Assembly: GCA_963730035.1 (NCBI GenBank)
Contig: CAVSPN010000001.1
Span: forward strand, 248,001-312,000
Direction of reading: 5' to 3'
Source: Marmoricola_A sp963730035
GTDB taxonomy: Bacteria > Actinomycetota > Actinomycetes > Propionibacteriales > Nocardioidaceae
DNA: 64,000 bases
Part shown: positions 34,741 to 43,099 of the stretch, piece after piece
Layout of the letters: each line of letters opens with the position of its first letter
Position numbering within the stretch: the first letter of the stretch is position 1
The notes under the pieces: generated by a model
Told to the model about the DNA's origin: nothing
The model's database searches: none
The model's input: only the letters and a program-made list of their open reading frames with translations
Position numbers and translations under genes: made by a program

Positions 34741-37344
34741 ATGCCTGGGACCAATCTGACCCGCGAGGAGGCGCAGACCCGCGCCGAGCTCCTCGACGTC
34801 GACTCCTACACCGTGGAGCTCGACCTCACCAGCGCTCCTGACAGCAACACTGCGACCTTCGGCTCGACCACGGTCCTGCGTTTCGCCTGCCGACGCCCGG
34901 GGTCGTCGACCTTCGCCGACCTCGTCGGAGCGACCGTGCGCGAGGTCGTCCTCAACGGCCGCTCGCTGGACCCGGCAGAGGTCTACACCGACAACCGGCT
35001 CCTGCTCGACGACCTCGCGGCCGACAACGAGCTGCGCGTCGTCGCGGACTGCACCTACAGCCGCAGCGGCGAGGGGCTGCACCGCTTCCACGACCCCGCG
35101 GACGGTCGCGTCTACACCTACACCCAGCTCGAGGTCCCGGACGCGCGACGGGTCTACACCACCTTCGAGCAGCCCGACCTCAAGGCGACCTTCACGTTCA
35201 CGGTGACCGCACCCGAGGGCTGGGTCGTGCTGTCGAACTCCCCCGCGCCCGAGCCGACGCTCGCGGGGGACGGGACGGCGACCTGGGCATTCGCCCCGAC
35301 GGAGCGGCTCGCGACGTACTTCACCGCGATCGTCGCCGGTGAGTACCACGCGGTCCACGACACGTGTGCCAGCCGGCACGGGGAGATCCAGCTCGGTCAC
35401 TACTGCCGCCAGTCGGTCGCCCAGCACCTCGACGTCGAAGAGCTGTTGACCATCACCCGCCAGGGGTTCACCTTCTTCGAGGACGCCTTCGCCGTCCCTT
35501 ACCCCTTCGGCCGAGGTGGCTCGACCGGCCAGGGACCACGAAGCTACGACCAGGTGTACGTCCCGGAGTACAACATGGGCGCGATGGAGAACGCGGGCTG
35601 CGTCACCTATCGCGACGAGTACCTGCCACGCTCCCGCCAGACACGGGCCTTCTACGAGCAGCGCGCCAACACGATCCTCCACGAGATGGCGCACATGTGG
35701 TTCGGCGACCTCGTCACGATGAAGTGGTGGGACGACCTCTGGCTCAACGAGTCGTTCGCCGAGTGGGCCGCACACCACGCCTCCGCCCACGCCACCCAGT
35801 TCACCGACGCCTGGACCGGCTTCACGAACTCACGCAAGAACTGGGCCTACCGGCAGGACCAGCTCCCGAGCACCCACCCGGTCGCGGCCGACAACCACGA
35901 CCTGCAGGCCGTCGAGGTGAACTTCGACGGCATCACCTACGCCAAGGGCGCATCGACGCTCAAACAGCTGGTCGCCTGGGTCGGTGAGGAGGAGTTCCTC
36001 CAGGGGCTGCGCGGCTACTTCGAGAAGCACGCCTTCGGCAACAGCCAGTTCGCCGACCTCCTCTCCGCGCTCGAGGACGCGTCGGGGCGCGAGCTGAGCT
36101 CGTGGGCCCGCGAGTGGCTGCAGACCACCGGGGTCAACACCCTCCGGGCCGACGTCGAGGTCGACGACGAGGGCCGCTTCACGCGCTTCGTCGTCCAGCA
36201 GTCGGCCGCGGAGGAGCACCCGACGCTGCGCCGACACCGCATCGGCATCGGTCTCTACGACCGCCGGGAGGGTCGCCTGGTCCGGCGTACGTCTTTGCAG
36301 ACCGACGTCGCCGGGGCGAGCACCGAGGTCGCCGAGCTCGTGGGCGAGCGCCGGCCGGACCTCGTGCTGCTCAACGACGGCGACCTCACCTACGCGAAGA
36401 TCCGTCTCGACACGACGTCGCTGGCGACCCTCGTCGATGCCATCGACACCCTCGACGACTCGCTGGCGCGCGCACTGTGCTGGGGAGCGGCGTGGGACAT
36501 GACCCGCGACGCCGAGATGGCGGCGTCGGACTTCGTGGAGCTGGTGCTGCGCGGCGTGGGCCGCGAGTCCGACCTGACTGCGGTCAGCGCGTTGCTGCTC
36601 TACGCGCGCACCGCCGTCGACGTGTACTCCGCCCCGGAGCACCGCGACGCGCTTCTGGCCCGGTGGGAAGCCGGCCTCGCGGAGCTCGTCGACGGCTCCG
36701 CAGGAGGCAGCGACCACCAGCTCGCGTTCGTCCGGGCGCTCGCGGCCGCAGCCCGCAGCGGTACGGCACTCGACCGCGTCGCCCAGTGGTACACCGAGGA
36801 GTCGTTGCCGGAGGGCCTGGTCCTCGACAGCGACCTCCGCTGGTCGCTGCTCACCGGGCTGGCCCGGCAGGGACGAGCCGGCACCCCCGAGATCGACGCC
36901 GAGCTCGCCCGCGACAACACGATCTCGGGCCAGGAGCGTGCCGCAGCGGCACGGGCCACCGTCCCCACCGCGACGGCGAAGCAGGCTGCCTGGGCGGCTG
37001 CCGTCGTCAGCGACGAGACCCCGAACGAGACGCAGCGCTCGATCGCCCGGGTGTTCCAGGTGGCCGGGCAGGACGAGCTGCTGGAGCCGTACGTCGAGGC
37101 CTACCTCGAGACGGCGGAGACGGTCTGGGAGGCGAAGGGCGTGCAGCGGGCGACGACGATCCTCGAGAACCTGTTCCCCCGGGTCCTCGCCACCGAGCCG
37201 GTCCTCGAACGGGTGCAGCGCTGGCTGGCCTCGACCTCGGCGACGACGGCCGCCGTGCGCTACGTGCGGGAGGGTGCCGCCGACCTCGAGCGGGCGCTGG
37301 CCGCTCAGCAGCGGGACGCAGCGGGGGCAGCCCGACGGTCCTGA
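34741..37344 (+). CDS. pepN: aminopeptidase N (M1 family)
   Basis: Zinc aminopeptidase trimming N-terminal residues from peptides in the cytoplasm; 867 aa, a usual length. The substrate-binding GAMENAG spans residues 280-286. The zinc site is H314EMAH318 with Glu337 in LNESFAEW. A long helical ERAP1-like C-terminal domain follows. ATG 34741 sits 7 nt from TAAGCA, an imperfect -10 box. Its position beside the DsbA gene matches Rv2466c-Rv2467. Confidence 0.95.
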   Translation: MPGTNLTREEAQTRAELLDVDSYTVELDLTSAPDSNTATFGSTTVLRFACRRPGSSTFADLVGATVREVVLNGRSLDPAEVYTDNRLLLDDLAADNELRVVADCTYSRSGEGLHRFHDPADGRVYTYTQLEVPDARRVYTTFEQPDLKATFTFTVTAPEGWVVLSNSPAPEPTLAGDGTATWAFAPTERLATYFTAIVAGEYHAVHDTCASRHGEIQLGHYCRQSVAQHLDVEELLTITRQGFTFFEDAFAVPYPFGRGGSTGQGPRSYDQVYVPEYNMGAMENAGCVTYRDEYLPRSRQTRAFYEQRANTILHEMAHMWFGDLVTMKWWDDLWLNESFAEWAAHHASAHATQFTDAWTGFTNSRKNWAYRQDQLPSTHPVAADNHDLQAVEVNFDGITYAKGASTLKQLVAWVGEEEFLQGLRGYFEKHAFGNSQFADLLSALEDASGRELSSWAREWLQTTGVNTLRADVEVDDEGRFTRFVVQQSAAEEHPTLRRHRIGIGLYDRREGRLVRRTSLQTDVAGASTEVAELVGERRPDLVLLNDGDLTYAKIRLDTTSLATLVDAIDTLDDSLARALCWGAAWDMTRDAEMAASDFVELVLRGVGRESDLTAVSALLLYARTAVDVYSAPEHRDALLARWEAGLAELVDGSAGGSDHQLAFVRALAAAARSGTALDRVAQWYTEESLPEGLVLDSDLRWSLLTGLARQGRAGTPEIDAELARDNTISGQERAAAARATVPTATAKQAAWAAAVVSDETPNETQRSIARVFQVAGQDELLEPYVEAYLETAETVWEAKGVQRATTILENLFPRVLATEPVLERVQRWLASTSATTAAVRYVREGAADLERALAAQQRDAAGAARRS

Positions 37345-37349
37345 GGTGA

Positions 37350-37380
37350 CCCGGGCCGCCCGTCAGTCGACGCGCCCGGG
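37350..37380. terminator. 7-bp GC hairpin between convergent genes
   Basis: CCCGGGC (37350-37356) pairs with GCCCGGG (37374-37380) around 17 nt, between the pepN and DUF5130 stop codons. Confidence 0.4.
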
Positions 37381-37381
37381 G

Positions 37382-37771
37382 CTACGCGTGGAGCGTGCGT
37401 GGTCCCCGGGCGTAGGCCGCCAGCCGGTTGATCCCGCGGACGATGCCGCCGGCGAGGTCGCCGTGAGCGAGCTGGGTCTGCATGTCGGCGAGCGCCAGCC
37501 GGACCTCGTCGTCGCCGAGCTCGCGGCGAGCCTGCTCGCCGGTCACGACCTCCAGCACCCTGGCCACCGGGTCCACCATGAGGAGCACGGAGCGTGGCGG
37601 GGTCACCAGCGCTGCGTGCAGGCGCTCGGCGAAGGCCCGGGTGTCCTCGTCCGCCGGTCCGACGTACACCGAGAACTCGAAGCGGGTCTCGCTCTCCGCG
37701 TCGCGGACGGCCTTGTCGATCTGCTGCCGCTCCGCTGCGGAGAAGCCCTCACCACCGGGCACTGGCACCAC
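37382..37771 (-). CDS. DUF5130 (TPM-like) family protein
   Basis: 129 aa soluble protein. FSAAERQQIDKAVRDAESETRFEFSVYVG followed by RSVLLMVDPVARVLEVVTGEQARREL is the actinobacterial DUF5130 pattern, distantly like TPM phosphatase domains. Its enzymatic role is not established. The GTG start lies inside the 3' end of the upstream membrane-protein gene (23-nt overlap). It is convergent with pepN, as is the homologue in mycobacteria. Confidence 0.75.
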   Translation of the reverse strand: MVPVPGGEGFSAAERQQIDKAVRDAESETRFEFSVYVGPADEDTRAFAERLHAALVTPPRSVLLMVDPVARVLEVVTGEQARRELGDDEVRLALADMQTQLAHGDLAGGIVRGINRLAAYARGPRTLHA

Positions 37772-38147
37772 CCATGACCTGGTTGCCCCCGGACGGGGTC
37801 CCGCTCTCGACGGCCTCAGGGGTGCTGCGAGGACCGCCGAACCACTCGGAGTTGTCGGTGAAGTACCCGGCGGGGTCGCTCGCGTCGCGGCCGCCGCGCA
37901 TCATCGACGGGAGGTAGGTCAGCAGGGTGATCACCGCGATCACGAGCAGCGGGATCCCGACCAGCTTGAGCAGAGACACCAGCATGCTGTCGTTGACGCC
38001 GTTCTCCCAGCCCTCCGGCGGTGCAGCGACCGCAGTCGCTGCGGAGGAGCCGAGGACCAGCCCCAACGACACGGCGGCGGCGCGGACGCCACGCCGCCTG
38101 GCGACGGCGCGGTACCGGTTCTGACTGGGCTGGGTCTGGACCGTCAC
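37749..38147 (-). CDS. small membrane protein, hypothetical
   Basis: 132 aa. A signal-like segment (VRAAAVSLGLVLGSSAATAVAA) is followed by a second helix (LVSLLKLVGIPLLVIAVITLLTYL) and a polar Gly/Ser tail. It occurs beside DUF5130 in many actinobacteria, but I know of no function. GTG 38147 is the most plausible start. Overlap with the DUF5130 gene suggests coupled translation. Confidence 0.65.
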   Translation of the reverse strand: MTVQTQPSQNRYRAVARRRGVRAAAVSLGLVLGSSAATAVAAPPEGWENGVNDSMLVSLLKLVGIPLLVIAVITLLTYLPSMMRGGRDASDPAGYFTDNSEWFGGPRSTPEAVESGTPSGGNQVMGGASARW

Positions 38148-38220
38148 GCTCGTCAGCCTACCCAGCGCCGCGCCGTCCCATCCCGTCCCCCACCGGCGCC
38201 ACGAGGTGCTCCGGTTCTCG

Positions 38221-38226
38221 TAGCCT
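38221..38226 (+). promoter_or_regulatory. mscS -10 box (leaderless)
   Basis: TAGCCT, 6 nt before GTG 38233. Confidence 0.55.
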
Positions 38227-38232
38227 GCTGCG

Positions 38233-38922
38233 GTGACCTGGCTCGCGACAGCTCCTGACTGCAGCGCCGAGGACCAGCTCTGCCGGGTGGTCCTCGACGC
38301 GACCGGCAACCCGTGGCTGGCGACCGCTGCCGACTGGGTGCTCGCCAAGCCGCTGGTCATCCTCTCGATCATCGCCCTCGGGTTCGTCATCCGGTGGCTG
38401 GCGGTCCGGTTCATCCGCCGGCTGACGACCCGGGCCGCCACCGGCGTCTTCCCGACCTCGGTGCTGCGCGACCGCCAGGACCAGGACCAGGAGCTCGTGC
38501 TGGCCCGCGAGCGGCGCCGGCAGCGGGCGCAGACCATGGCCTCGGTGCTCACCAGCATGGTGTCGGTGGCGGTGTTCTCCCTGGTCGCGGTGATGGTGCT
38601 CGGGGAGCTGGGCTATGACATCGGCCCCCTGATCGCGAGCGCGGGGCTGGTCGGGGTGGCGCTGGGGTTCGGCGCCCAGAGCCTGGTCAAGGACTTCCTC
38701 TCCGGCATCTTCTTGTTCTTCGAGGACCAGTACGGCGTGGGTGACCAGATCGTCGTCGGTGAGACCACCGGTGTCGTCGAGGCGCTGTCGCTGCGGGTGA
38801 CCCGGATCCGCGGCGAGGACGAGACGATCTGGTACGTCCGCAACGGCGAGATCCTCAAGGTCGGCAACCGGAGCCAGCGGGTCGACCCCGCGGTGCCGGC
38901 CATCGAGCGACCCCGCCCGTAG
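38233..38922 (+). CDS. mscS: small mechanosensitive channel (MscS family)
   Basis: 229 aa. Two or three membrane helices are followed by the pore-lining motif LIASAGLVGVALGFGAQSLVKDFLSG and the beta domain EDQYGVGDQIVVGETTGVVE, both diagnostic of MscS. It lacks most of the C-terminal vestibule found in E. coli MscS (286 aa). It releases solutes on osmotic downshock. Leaderless start at GTG 38233. Confidence 0.9.
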   Translation: MTWLATAPDCSAEDQLCRVVLDATGNPWLATAADWVLAKPLVILSIIALGFVIRWLAVRFIRRLTTRAATGVFPTSVLRDRQDQDQELVLARERRRQRAQTMASVLTSMVSVAVFSLVAVMVLGELGYDIGPLIASAGLVGVALGFGAQSLVKDFLSGIFLFFEDQYGVGDQIVVGETTGVVEALSLRVTRIRGEDETIWYVRNGEILKVGNRSQRVDPAVPAIERPRP

Positions 38923-38936
38923 CCCGGCCGCGACGC

Positions 38937-38975
38937 GCAGCGACCCCCGACCGTTGCCGGTGCGGGGGCCGCTGC
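38937..38975. terminator. bidirectional terminator between mscS and osmC
   Basis: GCAGCGACCCCCG (38937-38949) pairs with CGGGGGCCGCTGC (38963-38975), 12 of 13 bp, with a 13-nt loop, between two convergent genes. Confidence 0.7.
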
Positions 38976-38986
38976 ACGCCGACCAC

Positions 38987-39409
38987 TCAGCGGAGCGAGG
39001 CGTCGAGGGTGATCGTAGTGCCGGTCAGCGCCTGGGACACGGGGCAGTTCTCCTTCGCGCCCTGAGCGGCCTCGACGAAGGCGGCGTCGTCCAGGCCCTC
39101 GACCTGGCCCTGCACCGTGAGGTGGATGCCGGTGATCCCCTTGCCGACGACGAACTCGACGGCGGCCTCGACGTCGAGCTGCTGAGGCGGGTTGCCCTGC
39201 TGGGCGAGCGCGTGGGAGAGCGCCATGGAGAAGCAGGCCGAGTGCGCGGCCGCGATGAGCTCCTCCGGGCTGGTCTTGCCGTTCGGCGCCTCGGTGCGCG
39301 CGGGCCAGCTCACGTCGTAGGTCCCGAGCCCGCTCGAGACGAGGGTGACCTGACCGGCACCCTCCATGAGGGAGCCCTTCCACTGGGTGTTGGCGTTGCG
39401 CGTCGTCAT
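38987..39409 (-). CDS. osmC: OsmC family peroxiredoxin
   Basis: Thiol peroxidase that reduces organic hydroperoxides; 140 aa. The two redox cysteines are Cys59 in AAHSACFSMALSH and Cys122 in KENCPVSQAL, and SPEELIAAAH precedes the first. N-terminal MTTRNANTQWKG is typical of OsmC rather than Ohr. ATG 39409 has AGGAAGG 7 nt upstream. Cytoplasmic. Confidence 0.92.
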   Translation of the reverse strand: MTTRNANTQWKGSLMEGAGQVTLVSSGLGTYDVSWPARTEAPNGKTSPEELIAAAHSACFSMALSHALAQQGNPPQQLDVEAAVEFVVGKGITGIHLTVQGQVEGLDDAAFVEAAQGAKENCPVSQALTGTTITLDASLR

Positions 39410-39558
39410 GCACGAGCCTTCCTGTCGGGTGGCCGGCGGCCACGCGTGGTCTCACCGGGCCGCCGTGCGGCGACCCCCGGGACAGGTACCCGTGCGCCGC
39501 GCGCTCACAACTGCGTCCTCAGCACGCGGTCGCTGGTCTGGTCCCGGACAATGGAGGA

Positions 39559-39984
39559 GTGAACCAGCCCGCAGCCGCCACCGAGGAGCCGACCCCGGCG
39601 CAGGAGCAGACGTTCTACGACGAGATCGGCGGCCTCCCGGTCATCGAGCAGGTCGTCAGCCGCTTCTACGCCGGGGTCGCCACCGACCCCGTGCTGGGGC
39701 CGATGTACCCGCAGGAGGACCTCGCCGACGGCTCCGCCGCCCGGCGGCTCGCGCTGTTCCTCGCTCAGTACTGGGGCGGCCCGTCGACGTACTCCCAGGA
39801 GCGTGGGCACCCGAGGCTGCGGATGCGTCACGCGCCGTTCGCGGTGAACCGGGAGGCCGCCGAGCACTGGCTCACCCACTTCCGGGCGGGGCTCGACGAG
39901 GTGGGGCTGACGCCGGAGCAGGACGCGAAATTCTGGGGCTACGTCACCTACGCCGCGCAATTCATGCTGAACACCCCGGACTGA
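39559..39984 (+). CDS. glbO: truncated hemoglobin, group II (GlbO)
   Basis: 141 aa two-over-two globin. YDEIGGLPVIEQVVSRFYAGVATDPVL is the helix A-B region. YWGGPSTYSQERGHPRLRMRH leads to proximal His91, the conserved segment of group II globins, where the aromatic residues shape the distal pocket. It binds oxygen and is linked to redox or NO defence. The GTG at 39559 directly abuts GGAGGA, too close for normal initiation, so the start is not certain. Location near pepN matches mycobacterial glbO. Confidence 0.9.
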   Translation: MNQPAAATEEPTPAQEQTFYDEIGGLPVIEQVVSRFYAGVATDPVLGPMYPQEDLADGSAARRLALFLAQYWGGPSTYSQERGHPRLRMRHAPFAVNREAAEHWLTHFRAGLDEVGLTPEQDAKFWGYVTYAAQFMLNTPD

Positions 39985-40143
39985 CGTCGGCGGCGAGCCA
40001 CGCTCAGGTGCGACGGCGGCCTGGTCCAGACCGGCCGCCAGCGAGACCGATCCGCGTCCTGTGCGACTCCGAACGGGTGGCACAGACACCACCGCCGTAC
40101 GTCGCGCACCGACCGGCGTAGCGCCGACCGGAGGGAACGCACC

Positions 40144-40779
40144 ATGCGCAGAATCCGCACCCGTGCCCGCGCCGCAGGCGTGGTCGCCGCTGTGGCCGTC
40201 GCCGCAGCCACGGGACTGAGCGCCGCACCCGCGCAGGCCACCACGGGCACGACCAGCCTCGCCGAGGTGCTCGCCGCCGACGGCAACCGGCTCGACCACC
40301 GCTGGCGCGACTTCGACATCCTGGACAAGGCCGTCCACGCGGTGCTCGACGCCAAGCCCGACAGCGCGGTGAGGGTGCTGGCCGACGGCAGCACGCCGCT
40401 GACCGCCTTCCTGCCGACCGACCGGGCGTTCCGGCGGCTGGTCACCGACCTGACGGGCGACCGCAAGGCCGGGGAGCGCGGTGTCCTGCGCGCCGTGACC
40501 GCGTTCGCCGACGCCGCCACTCTCGAGGCGGTCCTGCTCTACCACGTGGTCCCCGGCGCCACCATCACCTACCGCCAGGCCCGGCACGCCGACGGCGCCC
40601 GGCTGACCACCGCCCTCGGGGAGGACCTGCGCGTCAGCGTCGGCCGCGAGGTCCTGCTGCGGGACCGGGACTTCGACGCGCAGAACCCGCGCGTGCTCCG
40701 GTCGAAGGCCAACATCAACAAGGGCAACGAGCAGATCGCCCACGGGATCGGCCGGGTGCTGCGCCCGCTCGACCTCTGA
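40144..40779 (+). CDS. secreted fasciclin (FAS1) domain protein
   Basis: 211 aa. Signal peptide ending APAQA is followed by one FAS1 domain (about residues 55-205) with the landmarks LTAFLPTDRAFRRLV and LLYHVVPGATI. The C-terminal H2-like motif is NINKGNEQIAHGIGRVLRP. FAS1 proteins mediate adhesion or surface binding. Strong ribosome site GGAGGG, ATG 40144. A perfect 16-bp terminator follows. Confidence 0.88.
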   Translation: MRRIRTRARAAGVVAAVAVAAATGLSAAPAQATTGTTSLAEVLAADGNRLDHRWRDFDILDKAVHAVLDAKPDSAVRVLADGSTPLTAFLPTDRAFRRLVTDLTGDRKAGERGVLRAVTAFADAATLEAVLLYHVVPGATITYRQARHADGARLTTALGEDLRVSVGREVLLRDRDFDAQNPRVLRSKANINKGNEQIAHGIGRVLRPLDL

Positions 40780-40795
40780 CCGCAGCACACGAGCC

Positions 40796-40831
40796 GAGGG
40801 CGGCGCCGACCAGCGGGTCGGCGCCGCCCTC
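40796..40831. terminator. perfect 16-bp hairpin terminator
   Basis: GAGGGCGGCGCCGACC (40796-40811) pairs without mismatch with GGTCGGCGCCGCCCTC (40816-40831) around a 4-nt loop. It lies between the convergent FAS1 and thioesterase genes. Confidence 0.8.
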
Positions 40832-40861
40832 CGCGCGCACCGCGGGGCCCGGCGACGTCGG

Positions 40862-41731
40862 TCACCGGGCGAGTCGGGTCCGCAGCCACTCCGGCAGCGC
40901 CCGGGCCCGCGAGGAGGTCGGGTCGAAACCGACCACGACAGCCCGCGCCCGCGCCAGGACGTCCTGGCCGTCGGAGACCTCGGAGGCGAGGCTGAGCGAG
41001 CTGCGGCCGACCTCCTCGACCCACGTGTCGACCGGGTAGGGGTCCTGGCGCAGCAGGATCGCCCGGTTGTACTCGACGTCCACCGCGACGACCACCACGG
41101 CCGGCTCGGGCTCGCCCGCGGGCCGCTCCTCGAGCCGGAGCAGGTCGATCCTCGCCTCCTGCATGTACTCGAAGTACTTCACGTTGTTGACGTGCCGGTA
41201 GAGGTCGACGTCGGAGAAGCGGACCTGGCAGTCGTACCGGTGACGCGGTGCCGAGCCGCTGTCCCGGGGCAGCCGGCCGGAGCGCGGGCGCGGCTCCGGC
41301 CGCTCGTCGCGGAGGCCGTCGAGGACGACCCGCTCGGCCGCGGTGATGCGGCGCGGGCGCTCGTCGGCGAAGACGTACGGCGCGAGAGCGGAACGGGCTC
41401 GGAGGTAGACGACCCGGCTGCCGTCGGGGTGCTCGTCGAAGACCTCGTAGGCCAGCGTGAAGGACGCCGCCCGGACCTGGGTGACCCAGACCTCGATCGA
41501 CACCGGTGCGCGGCGGAAGTGCAGAGGTGCGAGGTAGTCGACCTCGTGGCGGACGACGACGACGCCTTCGGCGAGCTCCTCGCCGCCCTGCATCGGCGCG
41601 TGGACGCGGAACACGTCGACACGAGCCTCCTGCAGGTAGTCGACGTAGGTGACGTTGTTGACGTGTCCCAGCAGGTCCATGTCGGCCCACCGCAACGGGC
41701 AGCGGTAGAGGTGACGCGTCACACGCGCCAT
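40862..41731 (-). CDS. tandem hotdog acyl-CoA thioesterase
   Basis: 289 aa with two 4-HBT hotdog domains (about residues 5-135 and 160-285). Each shows the Asp-containing motif: LRWADMDLLGHVNNVTYVDY and VRFSDVDLYRHVNNVKYFEY. The repeated Asp and HVNN indicate both halves may be active. It hydrolyses acyl-CoAs of unknown chain length. Divergent from the thiolase gene with a 53-bp spacer. A similar protein (Rv2475c) sits near ettA in M. tuberculosis. Confidence 0.85.
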   Translation of the reverse strand: MARVTRHLYRCPLRWADMDLLGHVNNVTYVDYLQEARVDVFRVHAPMQGGEELAEGVVVVRHEVDYLAPLHFRRAPVSIEVWVTQVRAASFTLAYEVFDEHPDGSRVVYLRARSALAPYVFADERPRRITAAERVVLDGLRDERPEPRPRSGRLPRDSGSAPRHRYDCQVRFSDVDLYRHVNNVKYFEYMQEARIDLLRLEERPAGEPEPAVVVVAVDVEYNRAILLRQDPYPVDTWVEEVGRSSLSLASEVSDGQDVLARARAVVVGFDPTSSRARALPEWLRTRLAR

Positions 41732-41784
41732 GCTCGCAGAACGGAACTACGCTGGCTCGACCGCCGTCGCTGTGAGGAGCCGCC

Positions 41785-43003
41785 ATGCCCGAGGCCGTCA
41801 TCGTCGCCACTGCTCGGTCCCCCATCGGCCGTGCGAACAAGGGCTCCCTGAAGGACCTCCGGCCCGACGACCTGACCGCGGCAGGTCGTGCAGGCGGCGC
41901 TCGACAAGCTGCCGTCGCTCGACCCCCACGACGTGGACGACCTGTTGCTCGGGTGCGGACTGCCCGGCGGGGAGTCGGGGAACAACATGGGCCGGGTCGT
42001 GTCGGTGCTCCTCGGACTCGACGACGTCCCGGGCGCGACGATCACCCGCTACTGCTCGTCGTCGATCCAGACCACCCGGATGGCCTTCCACGCGATCAAG
42101 GCCGGCGAGAGCGACGTCGTCCTCAGCGCAGGGGTCGAGACCGTGTCCCGCTACGTCAAGGGCACCTCCGACCACCTCCCGGACACGCTCAACCCGAGGT
42201 TCGCCGAGGCCAAGGCGCGGACCGACCGGCAGGCGCAGGGCGGGCTGGACTGGCGCGACCCCCGCGAGGACGGCCAGCTCCCGGACGTCTACCTGGCGAT
42301 GGGACAGACCGCGGAGAACCTCGCGCGACTGCGCGGGCTCACCCGGCAGGAGCTCGACGAGTTCGGCGTCCGGTCCCAGAACCTCGCGGAGAAGGCGATC
42401 GCGAACGGGTTCTGGGCCAAGGAGATCACGCCGGTGACGCTGCCTGACGGCACGGTCGTGGACACCGACGACGGACCCCGGCCTGGCGTCACGCTGGAGG
42501 CCGTGTCCCAGCTCAAGCCGGTGTTCCGGCCCGACGGGGTCGTCACCGCGGGCAACTGCTGCCCGCTCAACGACGGCGCCGCCGCGGTCGTCGTCATGTC
42601 CGACACCAAGGCCGACGAGCTCGGCCTCACCCCACTGGCCCGGATCGTGTCCACCGGCCTCTCGGCGCTGTCACCGGAGATCATGGGGCTGGGTCCGGTG
42701 GAGTCGGGCAAGCAGGCGCTGGCCCGCGCCGGGATGACCATCGACGACATCGACCTCGTCGAGATCAACGAGGCGTTCGCGGCCCAGGTGGTGCCGTCCT
42801 ACCAGGACCTCGGGGTCGACCTCGACAAGCTCAACGTCAACGGCGGGGCGATCGCGGTGGGACACCCCTTCGGCATGACGGGGGCCCGGCTCCAGGCGAC
42901 GATGGTCAACTCGCTGCAGACCCACGACAAGCAGCTGGGGCTCATCGCCCTCTGCGTCGGCGGCGGCCAGGGGATGGCGCTGGTCCTCGAGCGGCTCTCC
43001 TAG
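41785..43003 (+). pseudogene. acetyl-CoA acetyltransferase (thiolase), frameshifted
   Basis: The first 32 codons read MPEAVIVATARSPIGRANKG, a normal thiolase N-terminus, up to DDLTA. There ACC GCG GCA GGT should be ACC GCG CAG GTC, so one G is inserted at 41880/41881. The remainder is intact in another frame: nucleophile Cys in TRYCSSSIQTT, INEAFAAQV, VNGGAIAVGHPFGMTGAR and the final CVGGGQGMALVLE. Correcting the base gives 405 aa. GTG 41888 could start a short version lacking the N-terminal strand. GAGGAG precedes ATG 41785. Confidence 0.85.
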
Positions 43004-43005
43004 CC

Positions 43006-43037
43006 GTCGAGCCGCCCGCCATGGCGGGCGGCTCGAC
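43006..43037. terminator. perfect 15-bp palindrome after the thiolase gene
   Basis: GTCGAGCCGCCCGCC (43006-43020) and GGCGGGCGGCTCGAC (43023-43037) are exact complements around AT. The right arm is also the first unit of the 22-bp repeat array. Confidence 0.6.
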
Positions 43038-43085
43038 CGGTCATCGCGGGCGGCTCGACCGGTCACCGCGGGCGGCTCGACACGG
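43024..43085. repeat. tandem 22-bp repeat, same family as at 7752
   Basis: Units start at 43024, 43046 and 43068 (the last one incomplete), consensus GGGCGGCTCGACCGGTCAYC plus two variable bases. The same 22-bp unit occurs inverted at 7752-7816. The array lies between the convergent thiolase and ettA stop codons. Confidence 0.8.
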
Positions 43086-43099
43086 CAGGGGCTACCGGG

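Noticed and set aside
39551..39561. ATG at 39551 as start of the globin gene
   Set aside because: It is in a different frame and reaches a stop after two codons (ATG GAG GAG TGA).
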